DNA of 64,000 nucleotides from Azospirillum thermophilum. GTDB lineage: Bacteria; Pseudomonadota; Alphaproteobacteria; Azospirillales; Azospirillaceae. The position numbers were made by a program, and so were the translations under genes. The stretch covers positions 406,001-470,000 of the forward strand of contig NZ_CP029353.1 of assembly GCF_003130795.1 (NCBI RefSeq). The letters are read 5' to 3'. The notes under the pieces are model-generated. The model ran no database searches and was not told the origin of the DNA. It saw only the letters and a program-made list of their open reading frames with translations. Positions 27,915-39,277 of this stretch are shown one piece after another (within the stretch, counting starts at the first letter, position 1; each line of letters starts with the position of its first letter).

Positions 27915-28152
27915 GCCATCAGATGACGCCGATCCCAGGGGACAGTCCCCGGGCCTCGGGTCCATCCCCCGGTGCGGGAGCCGGGTGATGGGGTTCCGAT
28001 GGTCTGCCGCAGGTGGCGGGTGCGTCGTTCGTTCCCCGAGACCGATCCGTGGAAGCTGTCCGCGGCGGACCCGGTGGCTGGGCTTCGGCCCGATGGGCCG
28101 CCGGAGGAAAGACGGGGACTCCGACTCTCTTACATGGGGCTTCAAGAGCCGA

Positions 28153-28587
28153 ATGAGACAGGGACCGAACTCCAGGCGCTCGCGTGGTCGTGGCAATGGC
28201 GGCGGGGGCGGCGGTGGAGGCGGCGGCGGGGGCGGCGGGAACCGGCGCCAGAACGTTCCGCTGCGTCACCAGACCTTCGACAGCAACGGCCCGGACGTCC
28301 GTATCCGCGGCAATGCATGGCAGGTCCACGAGAAGTACCTGACGCTGGCGCGTGATGCGGCGTCGTCCGGCGACCGGGTGCAGGCGGAGAACTATCTGCA
28401 GCACGCGGAGCATTACTTCCGGATCATCAACCAGATCCAGGAAGCCGAGAACCGTCAGCGCGGCGGTCAGCCGGCCAACGGCCAGGGCCAGGCCCAGAAC
28501 GGCGCCGGCGGTTCCGACGAGGACGAGGGCGCCGAGGGCGAGGACGAGCAGGAACCCGCGGACGAGCGGGCGCCGCTGACCGCCTGA
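28153..28587 (+). CDS. DUF4167 domain-containing protein
   Basis: The 144-aa product begins MRQGPNSRRSRGRGNG, typical of the alphaproteobacterial DUF4167 family, whose function is not established; the basic, arginine-rich start suggests nucleic-acid binding. Fourteen consecutive glycines (16-29) follow. Then comes the conserved domain with FDSNGPDVRIRGNAWQVHEKY and AENYLQHAEHYFRIIN, and an acidic, low-complexity tail. I chose the ATG at 28153 because it matches the family; an in-frame ATG 60 bp upstream exists. The position after prmC is conserved in related bacteria as far as I recall. Confidence 0.88.
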   Translation: MRQGPNSRRSRGRGNGGGGGGGGGGGGGGNRRQNVPLRHQTFDSNGPDVRIRGNAWQVHEKYLTLARDAASSGDRVQAENYLQHAEHYFRIINQIQEAENRQRGGQPANGQGQAQNGAGGSDEDEGAEGEDEQEPADERAPLTA

Positions 28588-28633
28588 CCTGCCGCCCGGC
28601 GCCGTTCCGGCCGCTCCGGCACACCGATCGCAC

Positions 28634-28684
28634 GGCCTGTCCATCCCTTTCCGCCCTGCAATGGCGGGAAGGGCGGGACAGGCC
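28634..28684. terminator. Bidirectional hairpin terminator
   Basis: GGCCTGTCC (28634-28642) pairs with GGACAGGCC (28676-28684), and an inner stem CCCTTTCCGCC with GGCGGGAAGGG contains one G-T pair. It lies between the convergent DUF4167 and MOSC genes and probably ends transcription from both sides. Confidence 0.7.
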
Positions 28685-28716
28685 TTCGGTATTGGGGAAA
28701 GCCGCTTTGCGGGGAC

Positions 28717-29481
28717 TCAGTCCAGCAGGACGGCGTCGCCGGGCGCCACCATCCCGCCCGTCACGACCCGGGCGGCAATCCCGCACTGGCTGTTGCCATA
28801 GCCCCGTTCCAGGATCGGCAGCAGCGTCAGGTCGCGCGTGCCGGTGACCGGGTTCACGTCGCTGCCCGGCCGGTAGTCGCACCCCCGCACCACCTGCAGC
28901 CTGGCGCCGCCGACCGTCAGGGTGCGGCCGACCCACTGGCGCTCCACCCACGGCTCGAACCCGTCGAAATGCAGGTTGGCCCGGAAACGGTTGGGGTCGA
29001 CCGGCTGCTTGGCCACCCGCTCCTCCAGGTCGCGGACGCTGGCCAGGTTCAGCAGCAGGACCGGCGCGTCCTCATGGAGCGGGAAGGCGCCGCCGGGGCC
29101 GGCATCCACCAGCTTCGGCAGGCCGGGGGCGGCGCCGGCGAGATAGGCGGCGAAGAACTGCTCCACCAGCATGCAGCCCATCGCCTGATCGAGCCGGCCG
29201 CGCGACACCGGCTTTCCGGCGCGGCGGATCACCAGGCCGGAGGTGTCGGCATCGAACTCGCTCTCCAGCAGGGCGAGCTTCTCCGCCCGGTCCAGCGTGA
29301 AGAAGTCGTCGGTCGGGCGCCAGCCCTGCCGGTCGGCGTCCTGGGCCGCCGGCCCGGTCAGCAGGCCGTAGCGGCGATCGAAGGGAAGGGCCTGTCCGGC
29401 GGTCAGCGTGACGGAGGGCAGATCCTGGCCGCTCAACCCGCGCACGGGATAGCGGCGAATGGCGGTGATGATGGTGTTCAT
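28717..29481 (-). CDS. MOSC domain-containing protein
   Basis: The 254-aa protein has an N-terminal MOSC_N beta-barrel (starting IITAIRRYPVRGLSGQDL) and a C-terminal MOSC domain with a conserved-type cysteine in VVRGCDYRPGSDVNPVTGTRD. MOSC proteins are related to the molybdenum cofactor sulfurase C-terminus and to YcbX/YiiM, which reduce or detoxify N-hydroxylated compounds with Moco. The exact substrate is unknown. The ATG at 29481 sits very close to the predicted promoter, so the transcript may have almost no leader. It follows the Nudix gene on the same strand but seems to have its own promoter. Confidence 0.85.
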   Translation of the reverse strand: MNTIITAIRRYPVRGLSGQDLPSVTLTAGQALPFDRRYGLLTGPAAQDADRQGWRPTDDFFTLDRAEKLALLESEFDADTSGLVIRRAGKPVSRGRLDQAMGCMLVEQFFAAYLAGAAPGLPKLVDAGPGGAFPLHEDAPVLLLNLASVRDLEERVAKQPVDPNRFRANLHFDGFEPWVERQWVGRTLTVGGARLQVVRGCDYRPGSDVNPVTGTRDLTLLPILERGYGNSQCGIAARVVTGGMVAPGDAVLLD

Positions 29482-29490
29482 TGCACTGCA

Positions 29491-29519
29491 CAATGGTAGG
29501 ACCAGATCGGTCCTGTCAA
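29491..29519 (-). promoter_or_regulatory. Promoter and palindromic operator of the MOSC gene
   Basis: On the minus strand TTGACA occupies 29519-29514. Between it and the weak -10 (TACCAT or CCATTG, 29498-29491) lies the palindrome AGGACC-GATCT-GGTCCT (29514-29498). A dyad placed inside the promoter spacer is typical of a repressor site. Confidence 0.55.
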
Positions 29520-29586
29520 CCGGTCGTCATGACTATTTTGTCAGATCTGGCATTCTGGCAGGTCTGGTTCGCAACTATTGCAAAGT

Positions 29587-30126
29587 TTACCAGTATTCGG
29601 CTTTCGGGGTGCCGTTCAGAAACTCCTCGAGACGCCGCCGCGTGGCCGCGGATAGGTCCTGCGGCAACCGGTCGAGCGGGAAGAAGCGCGCCTCCAGGAT
29701 CTCCACCCCATCGGCCCTGGGCGTGCCGCTCCAGGACCGGGCGACGAAGACGGCGACATGGTCGCTCGCGCCGTAGCGGAAGCGGGCGAACAGCCCGTCG
29801 GGATGGGGATCGAACTCCGCCTCCAGCCCGATCTCCTCGCGCACCTCGCGCCTGACGGCGGCGGCCAGCGTCTCCCCCTTGCCGACCCCGCCACCGGGAA
29901 AATGCCAGCCGCCGACGTAGCTGTGGCGGATCAGCAGGATGCTGCGGCCGTTCGGCCCGTCCCCCGGAGGTTCGTTCCCAGCCTGGCTGTCCCCGGCCGG
30001 GCCATCTCCGGCCGGGCCATCCAGGATGATCGCCCGCACCCCCATGGTCAGCGGCCGGGTCAGCCGGTGCCACAGGTTGCGGCCATGCCAGGCGAGGCGG
30101 AGCGCTTTCGGGAGGAGGAACGGCAC
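29587..30126 (-). CDS. Nudix hydrolase
   Basis: This 179-aa protein carries a complete Nudix box (GGGVGKGE, then REVREEIGL), which hydrolyses nucleoside diphosphate-linked compounds with a divalent metal. An N-terminal segment RLTRPLTMGVRAIILD is usual for a group of alphaproteobacterial Nudix proteins. A hydrophilic insert rich in Gly, Asp and Pro (about residues 38-60) separates it from the core. The start is a GTG at 30126 without a clear Shine-Dalgarno sequence; an ATG at 30045 is the alternative. The substrate is unknown. It is divergent from clpB. Confidence 0.88.
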   Translation of the reverse strand: MPFLLPKALRLAWHGRNLWHRLTRPLTMGVRAIILDGPAGDGPAGDSQAGNEPPGDGPNGRSILLIRHSYVGGWHFPGGGVGKGETLAAAVRREVREEIGLEAEFDPHPDGLFARFRYGASDHVAVFVARSWSGTPRADGVEILEARFFPLDRLPQDLSAATRRRLEEFLNGTPKAEYW

Positions 30127-30249
30127 GGCGGCTCGGCTGTCGGTGGAAGGAAGCGGCCGTAGCCTACGGTCCGGACGGTCTGGATGGAGACGGGTTTATG
30201 GGCTACCACAATCGTTGGCGACAGCAAATAACCATGTGGAAAAGGTGGT

Positions 30250-30280
30250 CTTGCAACCGCGGACCGCCTTCCCACATCTA
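30250..30280 (+). promoter_or_regulatory. Sigma-32 (RpoH)-type promoter of clpB
   Basis: CTTGCA (30250-30255) and CCACATCTA (30272-30280) match the heat-shock consensus CTTGAA and CCCCATNTA at five of six and eight of nine positions, with suitable spacing. It lies 90 bp upstream of clpB, a classic heat-shock gene. Confidence 0.72.
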
Positions 30281-30369
30281 CCGCAGCATCCTTGCGGATC
30301 GCACAAAGACGTGGATCGAGCGGACCGGGCTGCCCAGCGGACGGTCTGCGAAGAAGGGGGATCGAGCCT

Positions 30370-32976
<2,607 letters not shown>

Positions 32977-33004
32977 GGCCGCACCCGCCGGCCGCAGGCA
33001 AGGA

Positions 33005-33038
33005 AGCCCTTCCCTCCCCGGGGGAAGGGCTTTTTCTT
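33005..33038 (+). terminator. Intrinsic terminator of clpB
   Basis: AGCCCTTCCC (33005-33014) pairs perfectly with GGGAAGGGCT (33022-33031), followed by TTTTCTTT. Confidence 0.92.
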
Positions 33039-33137
33039 TGGCGGGATTTTTACGGTTGCTGGCGTTTGCGCCGCTCGTGCCGGTGGAGGGCGGCGGCTAT
33101 CCTGGCGCCCGTCCTGACGGTTTCGCGAGGCCCATCG

Positions 33138-33422
33138 ATGCTTGCCCTGCGCCCCAACTGCGAGTGCTGCGACCGTGACCTGCCGCCGGAGTCGCGGGAG
33201 GCCTATATCTGCTCCTTCGAATGCACCTTCTGCGCCGGGTGCCGCGACGGCGTGCTGGGCGGCGTCTGCCCGAACTGCGGCGGCGAGCTGGTGCGGCGGC
33301 CGGTGCGGCCGGCTGAGAAGCTCGCCGGAAACCCGGCCTCGACCGAGCGGGTGGTGAGGGCGGGCGGCTGCGCGGCGGCCGTTGGGGGCGGCGCCGGTCA
33401 GGCGGTCATAAAAAGCGCATGA
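33138..33422 (+). CDS. DUF1272 domain-containing protein
   Basis: This small 94-aa protein begins MLALRPNCECCDRDLPPES and has nine cysteines (C8, C10, C11, C25, C29, C32, C35, C44, C47), arranged like a zinc-binding treble-clef or ribbon. The family is DUF1272; its function is unknown. The conserved ending LAGNPASTERVV is present, and about 22 extra Gly/Ala-rich residues follow, so the normal stop may have been lost. The gene stands alone after the clpB terminator. Confidence 0.85.
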   Translation: MLALRPNCECCDRDLPPESREAYICSFECTFCAGCRDGVLGGVCPNCGGELVRRPVRPAEKLAGNPASTERVVRAGGCAAAVGGGAGQAVIKSA

Positions 33423-33507
33423 CCGGTCTCGCTGCACCGCGGTGGCGCCCCCGGCCGGTCATCCTGTATTGTCCGGCCGACGTTTCGTGACCCCCAAGGT
33501 GCAGCAC

Positions 33508-33954
33508 ATGGTCCGGTTTCCGCGTTCCCTCGCCCTGGTCGCCGCTCTGGCGACGCTGGTGACGGGCTGCCTGCCGCGCGAGCGCATTCCCAACCCGCCG
33601 GAGGTCCGCACCGCGCCGGCCGGCCCGGGCATGGTGCCGGTCCATGGCGAGTGGGTGGCCGACAAGGCGACGCAGCTCCGCTCCCAGCCGTCGCCCGGCG
33701 CGCCGGTGGTCGCCAGCATCGGCGCCGGGCAACCGGTGAAGGTGGTCGGGCGCATGAGCAACAGCGACTGGATCGCCGTGCAGACCGGTGGCAGCACCGC
33801 CTATGTCCGGCTCTTCCAGCTCCGGCTGAAGGGCAGCGAGCCGAGCGGCAGCCGCGGCACCACCACGACGCTGGCCAAGCCGGTCGACAACTCCGGCCCC
33901 TCCGTCAAGGCGGCGCCGCGCGGCAAGATCTCCGCCAACCCCATCGCCAACTGA
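33508..33954 (+). CDS. SH3 domain-containing lipoprotein
   Basis: The 148-aa product has a lipoprotein signal peptide (LALVAALATLVTGC, lipobox VTGC) and a bacterial SH3-like domain at about 50-110, with LRSQPSPGAPVVASIGAGQPVKVV (motif LRSQPSPGAPVVASIG). SH3b domains of this type often bind cell-wall material. The C-terminus is low-complexity. Start is the ATG at 33508, so the lipobox cysteine falls at about residue 21; a GTG 9 bp upstream is possible. The partner or ligand is unknown. Confidence 0.8.
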   Translation: MVRFPRSLALVAALATLVTGCLPRERIPNPPEVRTAPAGPGMVPVHGEWVADKATQLRSQPSPGAPVVASIGAGQPVKVVGRMSNSDWIAVQTGGSTAYVRLFQLRLKGSEPSGSRGTTTTLAKPVDNSGPSVKAAPRGKISANPIAN

Positions 33955-33984
33955 TCGCCAGCCGATCGGCGGGCGCTCGAAAGG

Positions 33985-34023
33985 AAAGGGCGGCGACCGG
34001 TATCCCCGGCCGCCGCCCTTTTT
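33985..34023. terminator. Bidirectional terminator between the SH3 lipoprotein and MCP genes
   Basis: AAAGGGCGGCGACCGG (33985-34000) pairs with CCGGCCGCCGCCCTTT (34006-34021) with one A-C mismatch, followed by a T-run on the plus strand and by TTTCCTTTC on the minus strand. It serves the two convergent genes. Confidence 0.85.
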
Positions 34024-34046
34024 CATGCACCGCGACGGAGCGGCGT

Positions 34047-36512
34047 TCAGAACTCCTTCCAGTCGTCGTCGTCGCTGCTGCTGCGCTTCAGGACGGCGGC
34101 GGAGCTGGCGGCAGCGCCATGGTTGGTGCCGGCATGGCCTGCCGCGGCCGGCTTCGCCGCCGGACGGGCAGCCGGCTTGTGCGAGGCCTGCTTGACCGGG
34201 GCCGGCCGGGTCGGGGCGATGGCGCGGCGGACCGGCTGGGGCTGGGCGTGCGTCGCCAGCGCGGCGGCGGTCTGCTCCAGCCTGAAGAAGCCGATCAGCG
34301 ACTTGAGGTCGGTCGCCTGACCGCTCATCGCCTGGGCCGCGGCGGTGGTCTCCTCGACCAGCGCCGCGTTCTTCTGCGTCATCTCGTCCATCTGGGCGAC
34401 GGTGGCGTTGATCTCGTCCAGCGCCGTCGCCTGCTCCGAGGAGGCCGCGGCCATCTCGGAGATCAGCGAGGCGACCTGCTGCACGCCCGACACGATGCCT
34501 TCCAACGCGTCGCCGGCCTTCTTGACCAGATCCACGCCGTCCTTCACCTGGCTGTCGCTGTCGAGGATCAGCGCCTTGATCTCCTTGGAGGCCTGGGCGG
34601 AGCGCTGGGCGAGCTGGCGGACCTCCTGCGCCACCACGGCGAAGCCGCGGCCGGCGTCGCCGGCGCGCGCCGCCTCCACCGCGGCGTTCAGCGCCAGCAG
34701 GTTGGTCTGGAAGGCGATCTCGTCGATCACCCCGATGATGTCGGTGATCTTGCGCGAGGCGTCCTCGATCCGGCGCATCGCCTCGATCGCGCTGGTGGCG
34801 ACGCCGCCGCCCGACTCGGCGGCCGAGCGGGCTTCCGTCGCCATGACGTTGGCACGCTGGGCATTGTCGGCGTTGGAGCGCACGGTGGCGCCCAGCTCCT
34901 CCATGCTGGCGGCGGTCTCCTCCAGCGAGGAGGCCTGCTGCTCGGTGCGCTCGGCGAGGTCGGCGGAGCCCAGCGACACCTCCGACGCGGCGGACGCGAT
35001 GGTCTCCGCCGCCTGGCTGATCTGGCCGACGATCTCCGCCAGCTTGGTCGAGGTGGCGTTGACGTCGGTCTTCACCCGCTGGAAGGCGCCCTGGTAGTCG
35101 CGGGTCACGCGCTTGTTCAGGTCGCCCTGCGCCAGTCCGCTCAGCACCTCCGCCAGATCGGCGATGACGCTTTCCACCGTGTCGGTCAGGCGGTTGATGC
35201 CTTCCGACATGGTCCGGTAGAAGCCCTCCTTGCCGGTCAGGTCGATGCGGCGTTCCAGGTCGCCCTTCGACACAGCGTCGATCAGGCTGGCGATCTCCTC
35301 GCCGATGGCCTTCTCGCGGGCGCGCTGGGCCTCGTCGGCGCGCCGCTCGGCCTCCAGCCGCTCGCGCTCCGCCTCATCCATGCGCTTCTTCTGGATGGCG
35401 TTTTCCTTGAAGACCTGGACAGCCTTGGCCATCTCGCCGATCTCGTCCCGGTCGGACAGGGCCGGGATGTCCACCGTCAGGTCGCCGGCCGCCAGTTTCG
35501 TCATGGTGCCGGTCATCGCGGTCACCGGCCGGACGATCGACCGGGCGACCGACCAGGCGAGTCCCAGCCCGATGACCAGGGCCAGGACCGCCAGCACGAC
35601 GTCGGTGGTCATGGTGCGTTCCATGTCGGCCTCGATGTCGGCCTGCATGGCCTTGCGGGCCTCGGTCTGCATCGCGACCGTCTTGCCCGACAGCTCGCCG
35701 AAGTCGGAGGCCTCCTTCGCCATCACCTCGAAGGCGAGACGCTGGGTCTCCATCACCGCGGCGGCGACCTGCTCGAAAGTGGCGACATACTGGTCGGACA
35801 GCGTGTCGGCCTCCTGGGCCAGCCGCTTGCGGGCCGGATGCTGCAGCCGGTCGGCCAGCGGCCGGATCAGGGCGTTGAAGGCCTCGTTGCGCGCCTTGAC
35901 CTCGCCGACCAGCTTGGCGCTCGGCTCGTTCAGGAAGCGCAGGGCCGCGAGACGGGCGGACAGCAGCTTCTCCTGCGCCACGCCGGCCATGGCCGCCGCC
36001 TCGGTGTCGCCCTCGGCCATGGCGCTGGCGGCGATCTGCTCCAGGTTCGCCGTCGCCTTGGTGCCGATCGGGGTCAGCTGTTCCGTCACCAGCCGGTCCC
36101 GCTTCTCCCGCGTTTCGATCAGCTTGCCGAAGTTGGCGTTGTAGCTTTCGAAATACTGGATCATCCGTTCGATGTTGGCGCGGCGGGCAGGATCCGAGGT
36201 CGCATCGCGGGCGGCGCGCAGCTCCTGCCCCAGCGTGCGCTGGCTCTCCTTGACGATGGCGATCTGCTCGCCGCTGCCGGTGAAGGAGTAGTTCTGGACG
36301 GCGCGCCGCATATGCGCCAGGGTCGAGTCGATATCGGAGATCCGCAGCGAGTTGTCGGAGATGCCGACGTAGCGGGTGAGGGCGGCGTCGGCCGAGGAGA
36401 GGGCGCGTACGCCGACCACGACGACGAGCCCGAGCAGCGCAAGGATCAGAAGGAAGCCGAAGTAAATCCGCGTCCCTACCTTGAAGCGGCCGGCGAAACT
36501 GGCGGTCTGCAT
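34047..36512 (-). CDS. Methyl-accepting chemotaxis protein with CheR/CheB tether
   Basis: This 821-aa chemoreceptor has one membrane segment at about 10-35 and a second near 310-330, flanking a helical periplasmic sensor of about 270 residues. After the second segment come a HAMP domain and two further HAMP-like units, then the cytoplasmic signalling domain with the tip [20 protein letters not shown] (kinase-binding hairpin) and adaptation helices. The extreme C-terminus, DDWKEF, fits the xWxxF pentapeptide that tethers CheR and CheB, joined by a flexible Ala/Pro/Lys linker of about 70 residues. The ligand is unknown. The start at 36512 ([13 protein letters not shown]) is preferred to an upstream in-frame codon. 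Confidence 0.93.
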   Translation of the reverse strand: MQTASFAGRFKVGTRIYFGFLLILALLGLVVVVGVRALSSADAALTRYVGISDNSLRISDIDSTLAHMRRAVQNYSFTGSGEQIAIVKESQRTLGQELRAARDATSDPARRANIERMIQYFESYNANFGKLIETREKRDRLVTEQLTPIGTKATANLEQIAASAMAEGDTEAAAMAGVAQEKLLSARLAALRFLNEPSAKLVGEVKARNEAFNALIRPLADRLQHPARKRLAQEADTLSDQYVATFEQVAAAVMETQRLAFEVMAKEASDFGELSGKTVAMQTEARKAMQADIEADMERTMTTDVVLAVLALVIGLGLAWSVARSIVRPVTAMTGTMTKLAAGDLTVDIPALSDRDEIGEMAKAVQVFKENAIQKKRMDEAERERLEAERRADEAQRAREKAIGEEIASLIDAVSKGDLERRIDLTGKEGFYRTMSEGINRLTDTVESVIADLAEVLSGLAQGDLNKRVTRDYQGAFQRVKTDVNATSTKLAEIVGQISQAAETIASAASEVSLGSADLAERTEQQASSLEETAASMEELGATVRSNADNAQRANVMATEARSAAESGGGVATSAIEAMRRIEDASRKITDIIGVIDEIAFQTNLLALNAAVEAARAGDAGRGFAVVAQEVRQLAQRSAQASKEIKALILDSDSQVKDGVDLVKKAGDALEGIVSGVQQVASLISEMAAASSEQATALDEINATVAQMDEMTQKNAALVEETTAAAQAMSGQATDLKSLIGFFRLEQTAAALATHAQPQPVRRAIAPTRPAPVKQASHKPAARPAAKPAAAGHAGTNHGAAASSAAVLKRSSSDDDDWKEF

Positions 36513-36700
36513 GATCGATAGCCCTGCTGGATCGTGACTTGCGGTTCGGCCGCGACCCGCGACCGGCAGGGCAAGGTAAGGCGGTTTTGGTTGCGAGACC
36601 GTTGACGAGCTCCACGATTTCGGCCCCGCGTCCAACCGCCGCATGGCGGAAAGCGGGACAAAAAGAGCGCATTATTTGTGACCGAAAGAATTGTGCCCCT

Positions 36701-36728
36701 TTGACGCCGGAGGATCGGCGCCTAGGTT
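36701..36728 (+). promoter_or_regulatory. Candidate promoter of the Atm1-type exporter gene
   Basis: TTGACG (36701-36706) and TAGGTT (36723-36728) have a 16-bp spacer and precede the gene by 56 bp. The rest of the 272-bp gap between the MCP and exporter genes holds no recognisable gene. Confidence 0.6.
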
Positions 36729-36784
36729 AGGCCGGTTGGCCGCCCCGCGGGCGGCCCTGCCTTGTCCTGACACCGTCGAAGACC

Positions 36785-38632
36785 ATGCGCCGCACCCTGC
36801 CGCCCCTGTCCAGCGATCCCAAGGCGTTGCCGCCCTCCGGCGATCTGCGGGCCATCCGTTCGCTGCTGCCCTATATCTGGCCGCGCGAGTCGCTGGAGAT
36901 GCGGCTGCGGGTGGTCGCGGCCGTGCTGCTGCTGATCGGGGCGAAGGTCGCCACCGTCTATGTGCCGATCCTCTACAAGCAGGCGGTCGACGCGCTGAGC
37001 CCCGCGGCGGGGGCCGCGGTGACGGTGCCGCTGGGGCTGATCCTGGCCTACGGCTTCGCGCGGGTGTGCTCTCTGGTCTTCGCCGAGCTGCGCGACGCGG
37101 TCTTCGCGCGGGTGGCGCAGCGCACCATCCGCAAGGTGGCGCTCAGCGTCTTCCGCCACCTGCACGCCCTGTCGCTGCGTTTCCACCTGGAGCGCCAGAC
37201 CGGCGGGCTGACCCGCTCGCTGGAGCGCGGGACGCGGGCCATCGAGTCGCTGCTGCGCTACACGCTGTTCTCCATCGCGCCGACGCTGGTGGAGATCGGG
37301 CTGGTCTGCGTGATCCTGTGGCGGATGTTCAACGGCTGGTTCGCGCTGGCGACCTTCGTCACGGTGGCCGGCTACATCCTCTACACCTTCTTCGTGTCGG
37401 AATGGCGCATCCAGTTCCGCCGCGAGATGAACGACACCGACAGCAAGGCCAACACCAAGGCGATCGACAGCCTGCTGAACTACGAGACCGTCAAGTATTT
37501 CGGCAACGAGGAGCATGAGGCCCGCCGCTACGACGCGGCGCTCGCTTCCTACGAGCAGGCGGCGGTGCGCAGCCAGCAGAGCCTGTCGCTGCTGAACATC
37601 GGCCAGTCGGCGATCATCTCGGTCGGGCTGGCCCTGGTGATGGGCATGGCGGCGCGCGGCATCGTGACCGGCAGCATGTCGCTCGGCGACTTCGTGCTGG
37701 TGAACACCTATCTGCTGCAGCTCTACCAGCCGCTCAACTTCTTCGGCGTCGTCTACCGCGAGATCAAGCAGTCGCTGACCGACATCGAATCGATGGTCAC
37801 CCTGCTGTCGGTGGAGCGCGAGGTGGCCGACCGGCCGGACGCGGCACCGCTCGCCATCGACGGCGCCGAAATCCGCTTCGAGGGGGTGGAGTTCGGCTAC
37901 GACCCGCGGCGGCCGATCCTGAAGGGCGTCAGCTTCACCGTGCCGGCCGGACGGACGGTCGCCATCGTCGGCCCGTCCGGCGCCGGGAAATCGACGATCA
38001 GCCGGCTGCTGTTCCGCTTCTACGACGTCAACGGCGGCCGCGTCCTGATCGACGGGCAGGACATCCGCGAGGTGACGCAGGTCAGCCTGCGCGGTTCCAT
38101 CGGGATCGTCCCGCAGGACACGGTGCTGTTCAACGACACCATCTTCTACAACATCGCCTACGGCCGGCCCGGCGCCACGCCGGCGGAGGTGGAGCGGGCG
38201 GCCCGGCTGGCCCACATCCACGATTTCATCATGGCGCTGCCGGACGGCTATCAGACCACCGTCGGCGAACGCGGGCTGAAGCTGTCGGGCGGCGAGAAGC
38301 AGCGGGTGGCGATCGCCCGCACCATCCTGAAGAACCCGGCCATCCTGCTGTTCGACGAGGCGACCAGCGCGCTCGACACCCATACGGAACGGGAGATCCA
38401 GGCCAACCTGCGCGAGGTCAGCCGCGGGCGCACCACGCTGGTCATCGCCCACCGCCTGTCCACCGTGATCGACGCCGACGAGATCCTGGTGCTGGAGGCC
38501 GGGCGGGTGATCGAGCGCGGCCGCCACGCCGACCTCCTGGCCGCCGGCGGCGCCTATGCCGCGCTGTGGGCGCGCCAGCAGGAGTCGGCGCAGGGGCCGG
38601 CGCTGATCCCCGGCGTCCTGGCGCCGACCTGA
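36785..38632 (+). CDS. ABC exporter of the Atm1/HMT1 type
   Basis: This half-transporter (615 aa) fuses six membrane helices (about 35-330) to an ATPase domain. Walker A GPSGAGKS is at about 396-403, the signature LSGGEKQR near 500, and Walker B ILLFDEATSALD follows. The segment NYETVKYFGNEEHEARRY is characteristic of the Atm1/ABCB7 group, which moves glutathione conjugates or persulfides and in mitochondria supports cytosolic Fe-S assembly; bacterial relatives give heavy-metal tolerance. The heme oxygenase gene follows within 20 bp, so a link to metal or heme handling is plausible but inferred. Confidence 0.92.
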   Translation: MRRTLPPLSSDPKALPPSGDLRAIRSLLPYIWPRESLEMRLRVVAAVLLLIGAKVATVYVPILYKQAVDALSPAAGAAVTVPLGLILAYGFARVCSLVFAELRDAVFARVAQRTIRKVALSVFRHLHALSLRFHLERQTGGLTRSLERGTRAIESLLRYTLFSIAPTLVEIGLVCVILWRMFNGWFALATFVTVAGYILYTFFVSEWRIQFRREMNDTDSKANTKAIDSLLNYETVKYFGNEEHEARRYDAALASYEQAAVRSQQSLSLLNIGQSAIISVGLALVMGMAARGIVTGSMSLGDFVLVNTYLLQLYQPLNFFGVVYREIKQSLTDIESMVTLLSVEREVADRPDAAPLAIDGAEIRFEGVEFGYDPRRPILKGVSFTVPAGRTVAIVGPSGAGKSTISRLLFRFYDVNGGRVLIDGQDIREVTQVSLRGSIGIVPQDTVLFNDTIFYNIAYGRPGATPAEVERAARLAHIHDFIMALPDGYQTTVGERGLKLSGGEKQRVAIARTILKNPAILLFDEATSALDTHTEREIQANLREVSRGRTTLVIAHRLSTVIDADEILVLEAGRVIERGRHADLLAAGGAYAALWARQQESAQGPALIPGVLAPT

Positions 38633-38652
38633 AGCGGGAAAGGGCGGACGCC

Positions 38653-39204
38653 ATGGGACCCGCGAGAGAGGCGCTGCGCGCCGCGACCGAGGAACTGCAC
38701 GGCCGGCTGGACCATGCAGCGCTGCTCCTGCCGCTGACCCGCCCGGACATCACGCTGGAGCAGTACCGCGCGGCGCTGGCCGCCCTGTGGGGCTTCCACG
38801 CGCCGGTGGAACGGGCGCTGGGCGGGCCGCAGGCGGGGGAGGCGCCGCGCATCGCCCTGCTGCGCGCCGATCTCGCCGACCTGGGACTTATGGCGGACGC
38901 GCTGCCGGTGGTGACCGATCTGCCGCCGCTGGACGGTGCGCCGGCGCGGCTGGCGGCCCGCTACGTGCTGGACGGCTCGGCCCATGGCGGGCGGGCGATG
39001 CTGCCGGGCATCACCAGGGCGCTGGGCTGCGACCGGGATCGCGGGGCGCGCTTCCTGGCGTCCGCCGGGCTGGACATGGCGGGGGCGTGGCGCGGCCTGC
39101 TGGTCCGGCTGGAGGAGGAGCTGGCCGATCCCGAAGCGCTGCGCGAGGCCTGCGCCACCGCCGTCGCGCTGTTCGCCGCGCTGGAGCGCTGGGTGCGACG
39201 GTAA
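38653..39204 (+). CDS. Biliverdin-producing heme oxygenase
   Basis: The 183-aa protein has the pattern of bacterial heme oxygenases of the BphO/HmuO class. [14 protein letters not shown] at the N-terminus provides the proximal heme ligand (likely His16), and [13 protein letters not shown] corresponds to the distal-helix glycine region. It would convert heme to biliverdin, CO and iron, for iron acquisition or to supply a phytochrome chromophore. No bacteriophytochrome gene is in the window. It starts 20 bp after the Atm1-type exporter and is probably co-transcribed with it. Confidence 0.85.
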   Translation: MGPAREALRAATEELHGRLDHAALLLPLTRPDITLEQYRAALAALWGFHAPVERALGGPQAGEAPRIALLRADLADLGLMADALPVVTDLPPLDGAPARLAARYVLDGSAHGGRAMLPGITRALGCDRDRGARFLASAGLDMAGAWRGLLVRLEEELADPEALREACATAVALFAALERWVRR

Positions 39205-39277
39205 GCGCCGCCCCGCCCCGCCGCGCGGCCCGCCGGAGGGCTTTATCGCGCGGGCGAGCGAGGGTAGGGTGGCGGCC

